Positions 44,614 through 54,226 are shown, numbered from the stretch's first letter. The stretch: DNA of 64,000 nt from Paraglaciecola sp. L3A3 (GCF_009796765.1 NZ_CP047023.1:789501-853500), one strand, 5' to 3'. The notes: a model not told the origin generated them from the letters alone. Numbers and translations are program-made.

Positions 44614-45120
44614 TTAAAACTGCTTCAAAGTTGTGGGGTCGTAATCATCGGCATGTAACGTGACATTATACTGCTCGGCTAGTACGTCAAGCTCAGCTTG
44701 TTGCACTGCTAATTCGTCCATCACGATTGTGTTGTCGTCCAATTCCCATAACTGGCGAGAGCCCGCATAACAATAGTGCAGCGCTAATAGAGCATCCACA
44801 TTGCCTTTCTTGCTAGCCGCTTTTAGTTTTAGCATCTTGCGGTTTATTTTGGTCAGGCTCTGTTTCAATTCCCACACATATACTACCTCGGTCATAAAAT
44901 CGTGTTGCCGGTATTTATGTAGTACCCAAGCTATAGAGATACATGTGATGACAACACCGGCTAAATTCCAATGAAAATGGCTACCACTTTCATCTGGAAA
45001 TAAGTGAATCAATAATTGTGAAATACCTAAGCAGCCAATGATTAAACTCGCGATACATGCCGTGATAACAATGTTTAAATGTTTACGATAACGTGTTTTA
45101 TTGATCCCAATGAGTTGCAT
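44614..45120 (-). CDS. DUF3087-type membrane protein
   Basis: A 168-residue protein with two spans (about 14-36 and 50-66), separated by a short loop with H-F-H-W, and a 100-residue cytoplasmic helical tail. The N-terminus M-Q-L-I-G-I-N-K-T-R-Y-R-K-H matches from memory the DUF3087 family of gammaproteobacteria. It ends 15 bp upstream of the sigma factor gene, so both may be co-transcribed. The position is that of an anti-sigma factor, but it has no recognisable anti-sigma (zinc) motif. Function unknown. Confidence 0.75.
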   Translation of the reverse strand: MQLIGINKTRYRKHLNIVITACIASLIIGCLGISQLLIHLFPDESGSHFHWNLAGVVITCISIAWVLHKYRQHDFMTEVVYVWELKQSLTKINRKMLKLKAASKKGNVDALLALHYCYAGSRQLWELDDNTIVMDELAVQQAELDVLAEQYNVTLHADDYDPTTLKQF

Positions 45121-45219
45121 AATGACCTAAAAGTAAATGTGAAATAGATAAAAACTGATTATGCCATTAGATGCTGTCTGTTGGAGCCTATAATCACAAT
45201 TATTATGGTCTGTTATCTG

Positions 45220-46530
45220 TTATCTGTTATCTGTTTTTAGTTGCTGTTTGATTAACAAAAGCTCTTTAGTTAATTTTTCAAAAGAAGAACTTTGTGCAGT
45301 ACTCAGTAGATCTTCTTGTTGTAATGGATCCTTGGTCAGATCAAACAACATTTGTCTTTCACCTTCAGGTACAACTAATGAGTATTGGCTATCTCTGACT
45401 GCCCAGCCAAAAGTTGGGCCTTTTTTGTTTGATTTTCCACTCGAAAATTGTTCCACATAAATATGTTTTCTTGGTACTGCTTGGCCACTAAAACTAGGGC
45501 TGAAATCAATAGAATCTAACGCTTTAGACTTAGCCCCTGTGATTGAGGCGATAGTGGCGTACAGGTCCGTACTATTGACTAACACATTCGATTTCCCTTG
45601 TTGGATTTTAGGTCCTTGTACAATGAGAGGTACACGGGTGCCACCGTCAAAAATGCTGCCTTTAGCTCCTCGGTTTTTATACAATTTTCGTGCAACTTGG
45701 CCGGGAGAACCATTATCTCCAACAAAAATAACTACAGTGTTTTGTCTTTCATTTGCAGATAATGATGCTAACAAGCGACCCATTTCTGTATCCAGAGCCT
45801 GTAATGCCGCATTAAAATAGGGTAAAGGGTTTTGTTTTATGGCTCTGGCGTCGTTTGCAGGTAATTTGTCTACTGTAAGCAACTCTTTTGGGGGTAGATG
45901 AAAAGGAACGTGTGGTGCGTTATATGCTAACCACAAGAACCATGGCTTCGTTTGTTTAGAAAGCCAATCAATTGCATAATCAGTTAGTACGCTAGTTGCG
46001 TAGCCAGTGATATTCTTTTCCTGTCCATTGTGCACAGCACTCCAGGTTTCATAGTCTTTAACCCCACCTCTATAGGGGCCGAAATATTCATTGATGCCAA
46101 ATTTCGCTGGCTGATTCAAGCCATCTTTTTCGGTGGCTAAATGCCATTTACCCACTAGAGCACTGCTGTAACCTTGTTGCGATACTAATTCAAATAAACT
46201 CTCTTGTTGGTTGGAAATACTATCCTGTTTACGAGACATCGCAAAACCAACCCCGGTCCTGAATCCATAGTTGCCGGTGAGAATCGTCGCTCGGGTAGGG
46301 GAGCAAGTCGGCGCCGCATAAGCATGATTAAAAGTCATACCTATGGCGCAAAGTTGCTCTAAATTTGGCATGCTAGCTTGTTGCGTTCCTACTTGGTAAC
46401 AAGCACTTGCATCTAAGCCCATATCGTCAGCAATCACTAATAAAACATTAGGTTTTTGTGTTGGGGTAGCCTGCAGATGGAATGAGCATAAACTCAACAA
46501 AAAACAACAAATAGGTAGTAGGATTTTCAT
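45220..46530 (-). CDS. Secreted type I sulfatase
   Basis: A 436-residue sulfatase. The signal peptide ends near HLQA (residues 18-21), then P-N-V-L-L-V-I-A-D-D-M-G-L-D. The formylglycine site is C76-S-P-T-R80, followed by A-T-I-L-T-G. G-K-W-H-L-A and V-F-V-G-D-N-G-S complete the core. Like the other sulfatases here it acts in the periplasm after maturation. Its ATG overlaps the stop of the YHYH gene (TAATG), so translation is coupled, and both probably belong to one polysaccharide unit with the PL7-like gene further upstream. The substrate is unknown. Confidence 0.9.
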   Translation of the reverse strand: MKILLPICCFLLSLCSFHLQATPTQKPNVLLVIADDMGLDASACYQVGTQQASMPNLEQLCAIGMTFNHAYAAPTCSPTRATILTGNYGFRTGVGFAMSRKQDSISNQQESLFELVSQQGYSSALVGKWHLATEKDGLNQPAKFGINEYFGPYRGGVKDYETWSAVHNGQEKNITGYATSVLTDYAIDWLSKQTKPWFLWLAYNAPHVPFHLPPKELLTVDKLPANDARAIKQNPLPYFNAALQALDTEMGRLLASLSANERQNTVVIFVGDNGSPGQVARKLYKNRGAKGSIFDGGTRVPLIVQGPKIQQGKSNVLVNSTDLYATIASITGAKSKALDSIDFSPSFSGQAVPRKHIYVEQFSSGKSNKKGPTFGWAVRDSQYSLVVPEGERQMLFDLTKDPLQQEDLLSTAQSSSFEKLTKELLLIKQQLKTDNR

Positions 46531-47576
46531 TAAAAATTATCCGTATTCTTTTTCTGTTTGTTTGGGCGGTTTATACCAGAGTTTTGCTCTCTACCTCTAC
46601 GTTTTTTGTTAAACGAAGGCTCAGGTTCACCAGATAAACAGGCTAAAATCCAAGGATAAACATCTGTTACATAGTAACCATATTGGCCATTTACTGTCAT
46701 ACCATTACATTGGTCTAAATCACCGTGGGCTGTAAATTCATAATCATCAATGTACATACCATCATATTGTCCACCAGGATCACTTTCAGATTTTGGTCGT
46801 TGGCCATTTTTCAATGAATAACCTGATTGAGCTTTACGAACTTTGCCGTCTTCATCTTTAAAAAAACTACCAAAAATAGGGAAGCCATCAGCAGCAAAAC
46901 CTATTACTGGCGAGCCTTGTTTAGTAGGAGTTTGATCAAATAGGGCCATAGGATTGCCATGATAATGGTATACGCCACCAGGTTGTACATGGGCATTATG
47001 TTCATCAGTGCCAAAGCCAGCACCTGGACCGAGTGGATCTGTGACCCATTTATCATTAGGTTTACAGCCTATTTTTACATTGCCATATTTGTCCGTACGT
47101 TTACCATCTGGACGATAACAACCAGCGGATAATATATCGACTACCACACCGTTCAACATTACAGCTTGATAACTTCTGTGACCTAATGGAGTAGGATTGT
47201 CGGCTAATGTAGGTTTGATAGGAATAACAAATTCTTGGGCGATTTCAGTCACAGGAGTCACAAACCGGGCGTTTTCATCGTTGAAGTTGTGATTAGGGAT
47301 ATTGTTAGAATTGATCGTGCAGGTATCTTGCTTATATTGAATATCTAGCTTGCCAGAAAATTGTTTTTTGTTTTGAATATCGGTAACTGAAGACACGTAA
47401 TTATTCACGTAATCAATACAACTACCTGAAGTATTACCAAGTATTAGATCGGTAATGTCTATTTTCCCAATATGTTTAGCTGAGGTATGACTGCTATTTG
47501 CTTCGGCATGCACCGCGACATAGGTAACTAAACTTAAACACAAAGATAAGCTCAGTAAACGAATTGCTAATTGCAC
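46530..47576 (-). CDS. YHYH-domain secreted protein
   Basis: A 348-residue exported protein. The signal peptide ends near VHAEA (about 22-26). The defining motif G-G-V-Y-H-Y-H-G lies around 205-212, with G-F-A-A-D-G-F-P-I-F-G following, and the tail is basic and low complexity (K-K-R-R-G-R-E-Q). The YHYH domain has no established activity; its conserved His/Tyr suggest a metal site. It is often seen beside sulfatases and other algal-polysaccharide genes, and here it is translationally coupled to a sulfatase by the TAATG overlap. Outer membrane or periplasm is likely. Confidence 0.8.
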   Translation of the reverse strand: MQLAIRLLSLSLCLSLVTYVAVHAEANSSHTSAKHIGKIDITDLILGNTSGSCIDYVNNYVSSVTDIQNKKQFSGKLDIQYKQDTCTINSNNIPNHNFNDENARFVTPVTEIAQEFVIPIKPTLADNPTPLGHRSYQAVMLNGVVVDILSAGCYRPDGKRTDKYGNVKIGCKPNDKWVTDPLGPGAGFGTDEHNAHVQPGGVYHYHGNPMALFDQTPTKQGSPVIGFAADGFPIFGSFFKDEDGKVRKAQSGYSLKNGQRPKSESDPGGQYDGMYIDDYEFTAHGDLDQCNGMTVNGQYGYYVTDVYPWILACLSGEPEPSFNKKRRGREQNSGINRPNKQKKNTDNF

Positions 47577-47766
47577 AATAATCTCTCTTAATAATAACCA
47601 AAACTAAGGCACAGTCTTGAAGAGGAGAGGTGATAAGTCAAAGGCCTTTACAGTTATTTTACAAGCCTAGGTGATTAAACTAGACGGCTGAGTGTACTGG
47701 TTAAAAGAGATTTCGCCTCATATCGTTATTCGCTGCACTAGAAAGGATCTATCGTTAGTGTGTTCT

Positions 47767-48618
47767 TTAATCGACATCTCTTTGGTAGTTAATGTTAGAA
47801 AAGGTTATCAAACTTTCAATGATCCCTTGGACGGCATAGAAGTTAGCCCAATCATTTGAATTATCGACATTTACTCTAGTTTGTGGATCTTGAGCTTGTA
47901 GGTAATTACCGAATTTAAGATATGACTCGGTGCTATCTTCAACAGTTCGTGAAAAGCTTTCGCCGAAAGCAGAAACTGTGACAAAACCATGATCGTTTAT
48001 CACTCTAAAATCAATTGTTTGCCCACTGATTATGGTGCTTAACAATTGTTTGTCTTCGCCTGAGCCATCTTCCCTTGCTAACCTAACATACACATCAAAA
48101 ATCCCATTACTGGCAACACTATCACTTTCGACACCAGCAGTATTGGCAGTAAACCCTGATTCACTGGTATCAGCAACATAGAGTTTCATTATGGTACCTG
48201 TATCACTGGCATGGTGCTGAGCAATTATTGTTTTAGATCCATCAGACATTTCTATTTTTATATTGGCTTGGAAGTCTTCGTACACTTCTGTCATAGCGAC
48301 ACGCTTTTCTGATTTGATTTTAAGCTCGTGTCTCCAACCATTGCCGTTTGGTGTGACATGTTGCTCGCGTAAAGCATCAAATTCCATATTATCACCCACT
48401 CTTGGATCTGCACCTTCTCTATCCCAGTTGCTCATATCAAATACACCAAGAGTGGTATGAACATCTTGTTTATCAGGATCTTCTACTTGTTCAGTTTCAG
48501 TAGGAGATACATTGATACTCCCATCTTTAACTGCAGAACTGCCACTACATGCGCATAAAAACAATGAAACAAAAGATACAACCACAACACTTAAAGACAT
48601 ATACAACATAACAATCAC
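47767..48618 (-). CDS. PL7-like (alginate lyase 2 superfamily) lipoprotein
   Basis: A 283-residue lipoprotein with signal and lipobox L-C-A-C (C24). The body fits the PL7 jelly roll: W-R-H-E-L-K (R96) at the position of the catalytic Arg strand, Q-H-H at 134-136 matching the Q-x-H catalytic motif, and Y-L-K-F-G-N-Y (233-239) matching Y-F-K-A-G-x-Y, whose last Tyr is catalytic. PL7 enzymes cleave alginate or other uronates by beta-elimination. The match is divergent, so another polyuronate, or loss of activity, is possible. The acidic linker after C24 holds it at the outer membrane. TTGGTAATAAC repeats lie upstream. Confidence 0.65.
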   Translation of the reverse strand: MIVMLYMSLSVVVVSFVSLFLCACSGSSAVKDGSINVSPTETEQVEDPDKQDVHTTLGVFDMSNWDREGADPRVGDNMEFDALREQHVTPNGNGWRHELKIKSEKRVAMTEVYEDFQANIKIEMSDGSKTIIAQHHASDTGTIMKLYVADTSESGFTANTAGVESDSVASNGIFDVYVRLAREDGSGEDKQLLSTIISGQTIDFRVINDHGFVTVSAFGESFSRTVEDSTESYLKFGNYLQAQDPQTRVNVDNSNDWANFYAVQGIIESLITFSNINYQRDVD

Positions 48619-48827
48619 CTAGACATTAATCGCCCGAACCTGAGCTTATTTAAAAGAGAACAATTTAAGAAATGCATCGTGTAATTCAAATAAAAAAGCG
48701 AGCAATATACAAATTGGTAATAACTATAACATTAATTAAATATCTGTTGGTAATAACATCATTTAAACAAATGACCAATATAGACATTACCAATTTTTAA
48801 AATTCCAAGTAACACTTTTTAAAGCAA
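48619..48827. other. AT-rich region left of the 413-bp array
   Basis: This holds the candidate operators listed separately and the promoter region of the PL7-like gene. Nothing else was recognised. Confidence 0.45.
48714..48794. promoter_or_regulatory. Repeated TTGGTAATAAC operator candidates
   Basis: TTGGTAATAAC occurs at 48714-48724 and 48747-48757 (33 bp, about three helical turns, apart), and the inverted ATTACCAAT at 48786-48794. They lie 96-176 bp upstream of the PL7-like gene. TTGGTAAT/ATTACCAA half-sites suit a GntR/FadR-type or similar dimeric repressor. Confidence 0.55.
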
Positions 48828-49720
48828 TAAAAAAAGGCCACCGAAGTGACCTTTTTTGAATCATTTAATGTCTAGGACAATTAAAGGATTTTAGTGACGA
48901 CCGCCAGTGATGGCGGAAGTACCGATTATGCAGGAGCAATCATCTGCCTACGCCAGCACACTATTCAACTGATGTATGTCACACATCCATGATGATCATC
49001 ACCCAGAAAAAACATACTTGTTTTTCCGTTCAATCAGGCGTTGCTGCGCAACTAAAAATTCTGATTTCACCCCTTCGGGGCCATGCTGCGCATGTTCACC
49101 AAGATTTGTAGGAACAAATCAGAACAGCTTTAGCTGGCCTGCGTAGCAGGTGAGTCACATGGACGTGACGAATACTTTTGTTCCAGACAAAATAGTCTCG
49201 GAGTATCCGCTTGGGGCCGTACTGTAGATGCTGGCTCCCATAAAAAAAGGCCACCGAAGTGACCTTTTTTGAATCATTTAATGTCTATGACAATTAAAGG
49301 ATTTTAGTGACGACCGCCAGGGATGGCGGAAGTACCGATTATGCAGGAGCAATCATCTGCCTACGCCAGCACACTATTCAACTGATGTATGTCACACATC
49401 CATGATGATCATCACCCAGAAAAAACATCCTTGTTTTTCCGTTCAATCAGGCGTTGCTGCGCAACTAAAAATTCTGATTTCACCCCTTCGGGGCCATGCT
49501 GCGCATGTTCACCAAGATTTGTAGGAACAAATCAGAACAGCTTTAGCTGGCCTGCGTAGCAGGTGAGTCACATGGACGTGACGAATACTTTTGTTCCAGA
49601 CAAAATAGTCACGGAGTATCCGCTTGGGGCCGTACTGTAGATGCTGGCTCCCATAAAAAAAGGCCACCGAAGTGACCTTTCTTGAATCATTTAATGTCTA
49701 TGACAATTAAAGGATTTTAG
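48828..49720. repeat. 413-bp tandem repeat (2 full + 67-bp partial copy) at the tuf 3' end
   Basis: Copy 1 is 48828-49240, copy 2 is 49241-49653, and the partial copy 49654-49720 overlaps the last 14 nt of tuf. The period is exactly 413. Only four substitutions separate the two full copies. Each unit begins with a copy of the tuf terminator and the tuf C-terminal end sequence, followed by about 345 bp that is almost all small inverted repeats: CCGCCA-n4-TGGCGG (48901), GATGT-n7-ACATC (48971), AAAAACA-n4-TGTTTTT (49008), GTTGC-TGC-GCAAC (49040), CCCC-TTC-GGGG (49070), CATGC-TGC-GCATG (49082), GATTTGT-AGGA-ACAAATC (49103), CAGC-n4-GCTG (49125), CCTGC-GTA-GCAGG (49138), GTCAC-n6-GTGAC (49154), TTTTGT-n5-ACAAAA (49176). 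No coding frame was recognised. Confidence 0.95.
49655..49682 (-). terminator. Rho-independent terminator of tuf
   Basis: On the minus strand GGTCAC-TTCG-GTGGCC forms a 6-bp stem (one G-U) with a UUCG loop, followed by T7. Two more copies follow downstream in the tandem array (about 49242-49269 and 48829-48856), giving three terminators in series. Confidence 0.88.
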
Positions 49721-50888
49721 CTACAACGCCAGCACCAACAGTACGGCCACCTTCACGGATAGCGAAGCGTAAACCTTCGTCCATCGCGATTGGGTTGATT
49801 AGTTCAACTTTAAATTTCAAGTTGTCACCAGGCATCACCATTTCTACGCCTTCAGGAAGCTCTACAGCACCTGTTACGTCAGTTGTACGGAAGTAGAACT
49901 GTGGACGGTAACCTTTGAAGAATGGAGTATGACGGCCACCTTCATCTTTAGACAATACATAAACTTCTGCTTCGAAGCTTGTGTGTGGGTTGATAGAACC
50001 AGGCTTAGCTAGTACTTGACCACGTTCTACGTCTTCACGTTTAGTACCACGTAAAAGTGCACCAACGTTCTCACCAGCACGACCTTCGTCTAGAAGCTTA
50101 CGGAACATTTCAACACCAGTACAAGTAGATTTAGTTGTATCTTTGATACCAACGATTTCTACTTCATCACCTGTGCGTAAAATACCACGCTCAACACGAC
50201 CAGTTACAACCGTACCACGACCAGAGATTGAGAAAACATCTTCAATAGGAAGTAGGAAAGGCTTATCAACATCACGCTCTGGCTCTGGGATATATGTATC
50301 TAGCGCTTCAGCTAGTTCAATGATTTTCGCTTCCCATTCTGCTTCGCCTTCAAGAGCTTTAAGAGCAGAACCTTGGATAACAGGAAGGTCGTCACCAGGG
50401 AATTCGTATTCAGAAAGTAATTCACGTACTTCCATTTCTACCAATTCTAGTAATTCTTCGTCGTCAACCATGTCACATTTGTTCATGAAAACAACCATGT
50501 AAGGAACGCCAACCTGACGACCTAACAAGATGTGCTCACGAGTTTGTGGCATAGGACCATCTGTAGCAGCAACAACCAAAATCGCGCCATCCATTTGAGC
50601 AGCACCAGTGATCATGTTTTTAACATAATCGGCGTGACCAGGACAATCTACGTGTGCGTAGTGACGAGTAGGGGTGTCATATTCAACGTGAGACGTTGAA
50701 ATAGTAATACCACGCTCGCGTTCTTCAGGAGCATTATCGATTTGATCGAAAGCTGATGCATCACCACCGTAAGTTTTTGCCAATACAGTTGTGATAGCTG
50801 CTGTTAATGTTGTTTTACCGTGGTCAACGTGGCCGATAGTACCGACGTTTACATGCGGTTTAGTACGTTCAAACTTTGCTTTTGCCAT
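49707..50888 (-). CDS. tuf: Elongation factor Tu
   Basis: A 393-residue EF-Tu, almost identical to E. coli. The P-loop G-H-V-D-H-G-K-T-T (19-27), D-C-P-G-H (G3), N-K-C-D (G4) and S-A-L-K (G5) are all present. It delivers aminoacyl-tRNA to the ribosome as the GTP complex. It is the last gene of the str operon, 71 bp after fusA. The C-terminus V-V-A-K-I-L overlaps the third part-copy of the 413-bp repeat. A second tuf gene next to tRNA genes is usual in this group but is outside the window. Confidence 0.98.
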   Translation of the reverse strand: MAKAKFERTKPHVNVGTIGHVDHGKTTLTAAITTVLAKTYGGDASAFDQIDNAPEERERGITISTSHVEYDTPTRHYAHVDCPGHADYVKNMITGAAQMDGAILVVAATDGPMPQTREHILLGRQVGVPYMVVFMNKCDMVDDEELLELVEMEVRELLSEYEFPGDDLPVIQGSALKALEGEAEWEAKIIELAEALDTYIPEPERDVDKPFLLPIEDVFSISGRGTVVTGRVERGILRTGDEVEIVGIKDTTKSTCTGVEMFRKLLDEGRAGENVGALLRGTKREDVERGQVLAKPGSINPHTSFEAEVYVLSKDEGGRHTPFFKGYRPQFYFRTTDVTGAVELPEGVEMVMPGDNLKFKVELINPIAMDEGLRFAIREGGRTVGAGVVAKIL

Positions 50889-50959
50889 TTTACTGGTTTC
50901 CTAAGTTAAAAATCTGGCTCTTTTTAGTGTAGAGACCAGACCAGACCTTCATTAAAAAT

Positions 50960-53065
50960 CTAAGACAGTCGTGCATCAGTAATCGCTTTTGCGACATTAC
51001 TGGGCACTTCCGAGTAATTATAAAATTCCATAGAGTATGACGCACGCCCCTGAGTTGCACTGCGCAAGTCAGTAGCATAACCAAACATTTCAGATAAAGG
51101 TACTTTTGCATGTACTATTTTTATACCTGCAATACCATCATCCATGCCTTCAATCATACCGCGGCGCCTGTTAAGGTCACCGACTACGTCACCCATCCAG
51201 TCTTCTGGAGTGGTAACTTCAACTTTCATAGTAGGCTCAAGTAATACTGGGTTTGCTTCTGCAGCCCCTTTCTTGAATCCCATCGACCCAGCGATTTTAA
51301 ACGCCATTTCTGAAGAGTCAACATCATGATACGAACCATCAAACAAGGTGACTTTTACATCAAGCACCGGGTATCCAGCTACTACACCATTTTGCATTTG
51401 CTCCTCGATACCTTTATCAACAGATGAAATGAATTCTTTAGGAACCGTTCCACCTACAATCTTGTTGACAAATTCGTATCCAGCGCCTTCTTCATTAGGT
51501 TCGATAGTTAACCAGACGTGGCCATATTGACCTTTTCCGCCTGATTGACGAACAAACTTACCTTCAGCATCAACTTTTTTGCGTATTGTTTCGCGATAGG
51601 CAACCTGAGGTTTACCTACATTACACTCAACATTAAACTCACGCTTCATCCGGTCCACAATAATATCTAAGTGCAGTTCACCCATACCTGAAATAATTGT
51701 TTGTCCTGATTCGTCATCAGTGTGTACCTTAAAAGAAGGATCTTCAGCCGCTAGTTTACCTAGTGCGATACCCATTCTTTCTTGGTCTGGTTGAGAGCGA
51801 GGTTCTACAGCAATAGAAATAACCGGTTCCGGAAACTCCATTCGCTCAAGGGTGATAATATGATTTGGATCACACAAAGTGTCACCTGTTGTCACATCTT
51901 TCAGCCCAATTGCTGCTGCTATATCGCCTGCGCGCACTTCTTTAAGCTCTTCTCTGTCTTTAGCATGCATTTGAACTATACGGCCAAAACGTTCACGCTT
52001 AGCTTTTACTGGGTTATAAACAGAGTCGCCTGAGTTTACAACACCGGAATAGCAACGGAAAAAAGTTAAAGTACCAACAAAGGGGTCGGTAGCAATTTTA
52101 AATGCTAACGCAGAAAATGGAGCACTATCGTCAGCTTGACGAGTTGCTTCAGTTTCATCTTTGTCGTTTAGCACACCTTTAATAGGTGGAACATCCATGG
52201 GTGCAGGTAAATATTCAATAACTGAATCAAGTACCGCTTGTACACCTTTGTTTTTGAATGCCGAACCACAGGTGGCAAGTACAATTTCATTCGCTAGAGT
52301 ACGTTTTCGTAGACCAAATTTGATTTCTTCTTCGGTTAGCTCTTCGCCTTCCAAATACTTATTCATCAACTCATCAGTTGCTTCAGCTGCAGCTTCAATT
52401 AACTCAGTACGAAGCTCTGTCGCACGGTCGAGTAAATCTGCTGGAACCTCTGTGTAGTTAAAAGTCATACCTTGATCAGATTCATTCCAATCTATGGCTT
52501 TCATCTTGATAAGATCAACTACACCTTCAAAGGTTTCTTCAGCACCTATGTTGAGATGAATAGGCACACAATTAGCACCTAATCGTTTTCTAATTTGTTC
52601 TACTACACGTTCAAAATCTGCTCCAGCTCGGTCCATTTTGTTAACAAATACCATACGCGGAACGTGGTATTTATCAGCTTGACGCCAAACTGTTTCAGAT
52701 TGAGGCTCTACTCCAGACGAACCACAAAACACCACAACAGCACCATCGAGTACACGTAAAGAACGTTCGACTTCAATAGTGAAATCTACGTGTCCTGGGG
52801 TATCAATGATGTTGATTCGATGTTGTTCGTATTGTTTGTCCATTCCCGACCAAAAACAGGTCGTCGCTGCGGAAGTAATGGTAATACCGCGTTCTTGCTC
52901 TTGTTCCATCCAGTCCATAGTGGCTGCGCCATCATGCACTTCACCTAGTTTATGCGATAAACCAGTGTAGAAAAGGACACGCTCAGTTGTCGTGGTTTTA
53001 CCCGCGTCAACATGAGCAACGATTCCAATATTCCGATAACGCTCAAGGGGCGTATTACGAGCCAT
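50960..53065 (-). CDS. fusA: Elongation factor G
   Basis: A 701-residue [12 protein letters not shown] (17-25) is the P-loop, D-T-P-G-H-V-D-F the G3 motif and N-K-M-D-R the G4. Domains II-V follow with no gap, ending [15 protein letters not shown]. It drives translocation and ribosome recycling. It starts 12 bp after the rpsG stop in the order rpsL-rpsG-fusA-tuf. Length is close to E. coli (704). No fusidic-acid-resistance change is apparent by eye. Confidence 0.98.
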   Translation of the reverse strand: MARNTPLERYRNIGIVAHVDAGKTTTTERVLFYTGLSHKLGEVHDGAATMDWMEQEQERGITITSAATTCFWSGMDKQYEQHRINIIDTPGHVDFTIEVERSLRVLDGAVVVFCGSSGVEPQSETVWRQADKYHVPRMVFVNKMDRAGADFERVVEQIRKRLGANCVPIHLNIGAEETFEGVVDLIKMKAIDWNESDQGMTFNYTEVPADLLDRATELRTELIEAAAEATDELMNKYLEGEELTEEEIKFGLRKRTLANEIVLATCGSAFKNKGVQAVLDSVIEYLPAPMDVPPIKGVLNDKDETEATRQADDSAPFSALAFKIATDPFVGTLTFFRCYSGVVNSGDSVYNPVKAKRERFGRIVQMHAKDREELKEVRAGDIAAAIGLKDVTTGDTLCDPNHIITLERMEFPEPVISIAVEPRSQPDQERMGIALGKLAAEDPSFKVHTDDESGQTIISGMGELHLDIIVDRMKREFNVECNVGKPQVAYRETIRKKVDAEGKFVRQSGGKGQYGHVWLTIEPNEEGAGYEFVNKIVGGTVPKEFISSVDKGIEEQMQNGVVAGYPVLDVKVTLFDGSYHDVDSSEMAFKIAGSMGFKKGAAEANPVLLEPTMKVEVTTPEDWMGDVVGDLNRRRGMIEGMDDGIAGIKIVHAKVPLSEMFGYATDLRSATQGRASYSMEFYNYSEVPSNVAKAITDARLS

Positions 53066-53077
53066 AGCTTTCTCTTA

Positions 53078-53548
53078 TTACCAACGGTAGTGAGCGAATG
53101 CTTTGTTAGCTTCGGCCATACGGTGAACGTCTTCACGTTTCTTAACCGCTGAACCTTTATTTTCTGCAGCATCGAGCATTTCAGCTGCAAGGCGTTGAGC
53201 CATTGATTTTTCACCACGTTTACGAGCAGCGTCAACCAACCAACGCATACCTAGTGCATTTCGACGAACGGGACGAACTTCTACAGGTACTTGGTATGTA
53301 GAACCACCAACACGACGAGATTTAACCTCGACTGTAGGGCGGATGTTGTCCAACGCTTCTTCAAAGATGTCTAAGTGTGCTTTGTCAGCTTTAGAAGCAA
53401 CAATTTCTAGCGCGCCGTAAACGATTTTTTCAGCAGTCGATTTTTTGCCGTCTAACATAACGACATTCATAAATTTAGCAAGTAACTCTGATCCGAACTT
53501 AGGATCGGGTAGGATTTTACGTTGACCTACGACTCTTCTTCTTGGCAT
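53078..53548 (-). CDS. rpsG: 30S ribosomal protein S7
   Basis: A 156-residue S7: [27 protein letters not shown] and [13 protein letters not shown] at the end. It is the primary assembly protein of the 30S head, binding the 16S 3' major domain. In E. coli S7 represses this operon through the rpsL-rpsG intercistronic RNA; the 79-bp gap here is the equivalent site. The standard gene is flanked by rpsL and fusA. Confidence 0.98.
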   Translation of the reverse strand: MPRRRVVGQRKILPDPKFGSELLAKFMNVVMLDGKKSTAEKIVYGALEIVASKADKAHLDIFEEALDNIRPTVEVKSRRVGGSTYQVPVEVRPVRRNALGMRWLVDAARKRGEKSMAQRLAAEMLDAAENKGSAVKKREDVHRMAEANKAFAHYRW

Positions 53549-53627
53549 TTTAAATTCTCCGTAGAATTTTCAGGATATTCCCAAAACTCAATTAATACTT
53601 TAGTTTGGCCTTACTAACGGAGAACCG

Positions 53628-54002
53628 TTAAGACTTAGGCCTTTTTGCGCCGTATTTAGAACGGCCGGCTCTTCTATCACTTACGCCTGCACAATCTAAT
53701 GTACCGCGAACAGTGTGATAACGAACACCTGGTAAATCTTTAACACGACCACCACGAATAAGAACAACACTGTGCTCTTGTAAGTTGTGACCTTCACCAC
53801 CAATGTATGAAGAAACTTCAAAACCATTAGTAAGACGAACACGACATACTTTACGTAATGCTGAGTTCGGTTTTTTTGGTGTGGTTGTATATACACGAGT
53901 ACATACTCCACGACGTTGTGGGCAGGCCTGCAAAGCAGCAACGTTGCTCTTCACTACTGGCTTTTGGCGGGGCTTGCGCACTAACTGGTTAACTGTTGCC
54001 AT
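53628..54002 (-). CDS. rpsL: 30S ribosomal protein S12
   Basis: A 124-residue S12, first gene of the str operon. [12 protein letters not shown] and G-V-R-Y-H-T-V-R-G are the decoding-centre loops where streptomycin-resistance changes arise; both have wild-type lysines, so a streptomycin-sensitive allele is expected. It is preceded by CAGGAGC. The promoter is at 54118-54146. Confidence 0.98.
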   Translation of the reverse strand: MATVNQLVRKPRQKPVVKSNVAALQACPQRRGVCTRVYTTTPKKPNSALRKVCRVRLTNGFEVSSYIGGEGHNLQEHSVVLIRGGRVKDLPGVRYHTVRGTLDCAGVSDRRAGRSKYGAKRPKS

Positions 54003-54060
54003 TAACTAGCTCCTGATTAAAATTACGACTGTTTGACCCATCTTGTGGGCCGTAAACGCG

Positions 54061-54116
54061 AAAAATCCGCGAACCGTAATTAAGTGGCAGTAAAGTCACC
54101 TAATTTCGGGTCGCGG
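54061..54116 (-). terminator. Stem-loop with T-tract in the rpsL leader (attenuator-like)
   Basis: On the minus strand the arms 54116-54102 and 54081-54067 pair at 13 of 15 positions, with a smaller inner stem (GTGAC/GCCAC), and are followed directly by ATTTTT. It lies just downstream of the str promoter start point and 110 bp past the rpoC stop. It could terminate rpoBC read-through, attenuate the str operon, or both. Confidence 0.6.
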
Positions 54117-54117
54117 A

Positions 54118-54146
54118 AGTCTAATGATCAATTGATGAACTGTCAA
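54118..54146 (-). promoter_or_regulatory. Sigma-70 promoter of the str operon
   Basis: On the minus strand TTGACA (54146-54141), a 17-bp spacer, and TAGACT (54123-54118). The sequence after the -10 is T-CCGCGACC, a GC-rich discriminator like those of stringently controlled ribosomal promoters. The expected start is near 54111, about 110 nt upstream of the rpsL ATG. Confidence 0.8.
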
Positions 54147-54226
54147 GTAAGACTGCTGCTAAACTACACAATATGTGGGTTTAAGCAACAATCTAACTTA
54201 ATTAGATCATTTATAGATCCTATTTT

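Noticed and set aside
48828..49720. Insertion sequence or CRISPR array
   Set aside because: No transposase frame, no terminal inverted repeat with target duplication, and no short repeat-spacer pattern.
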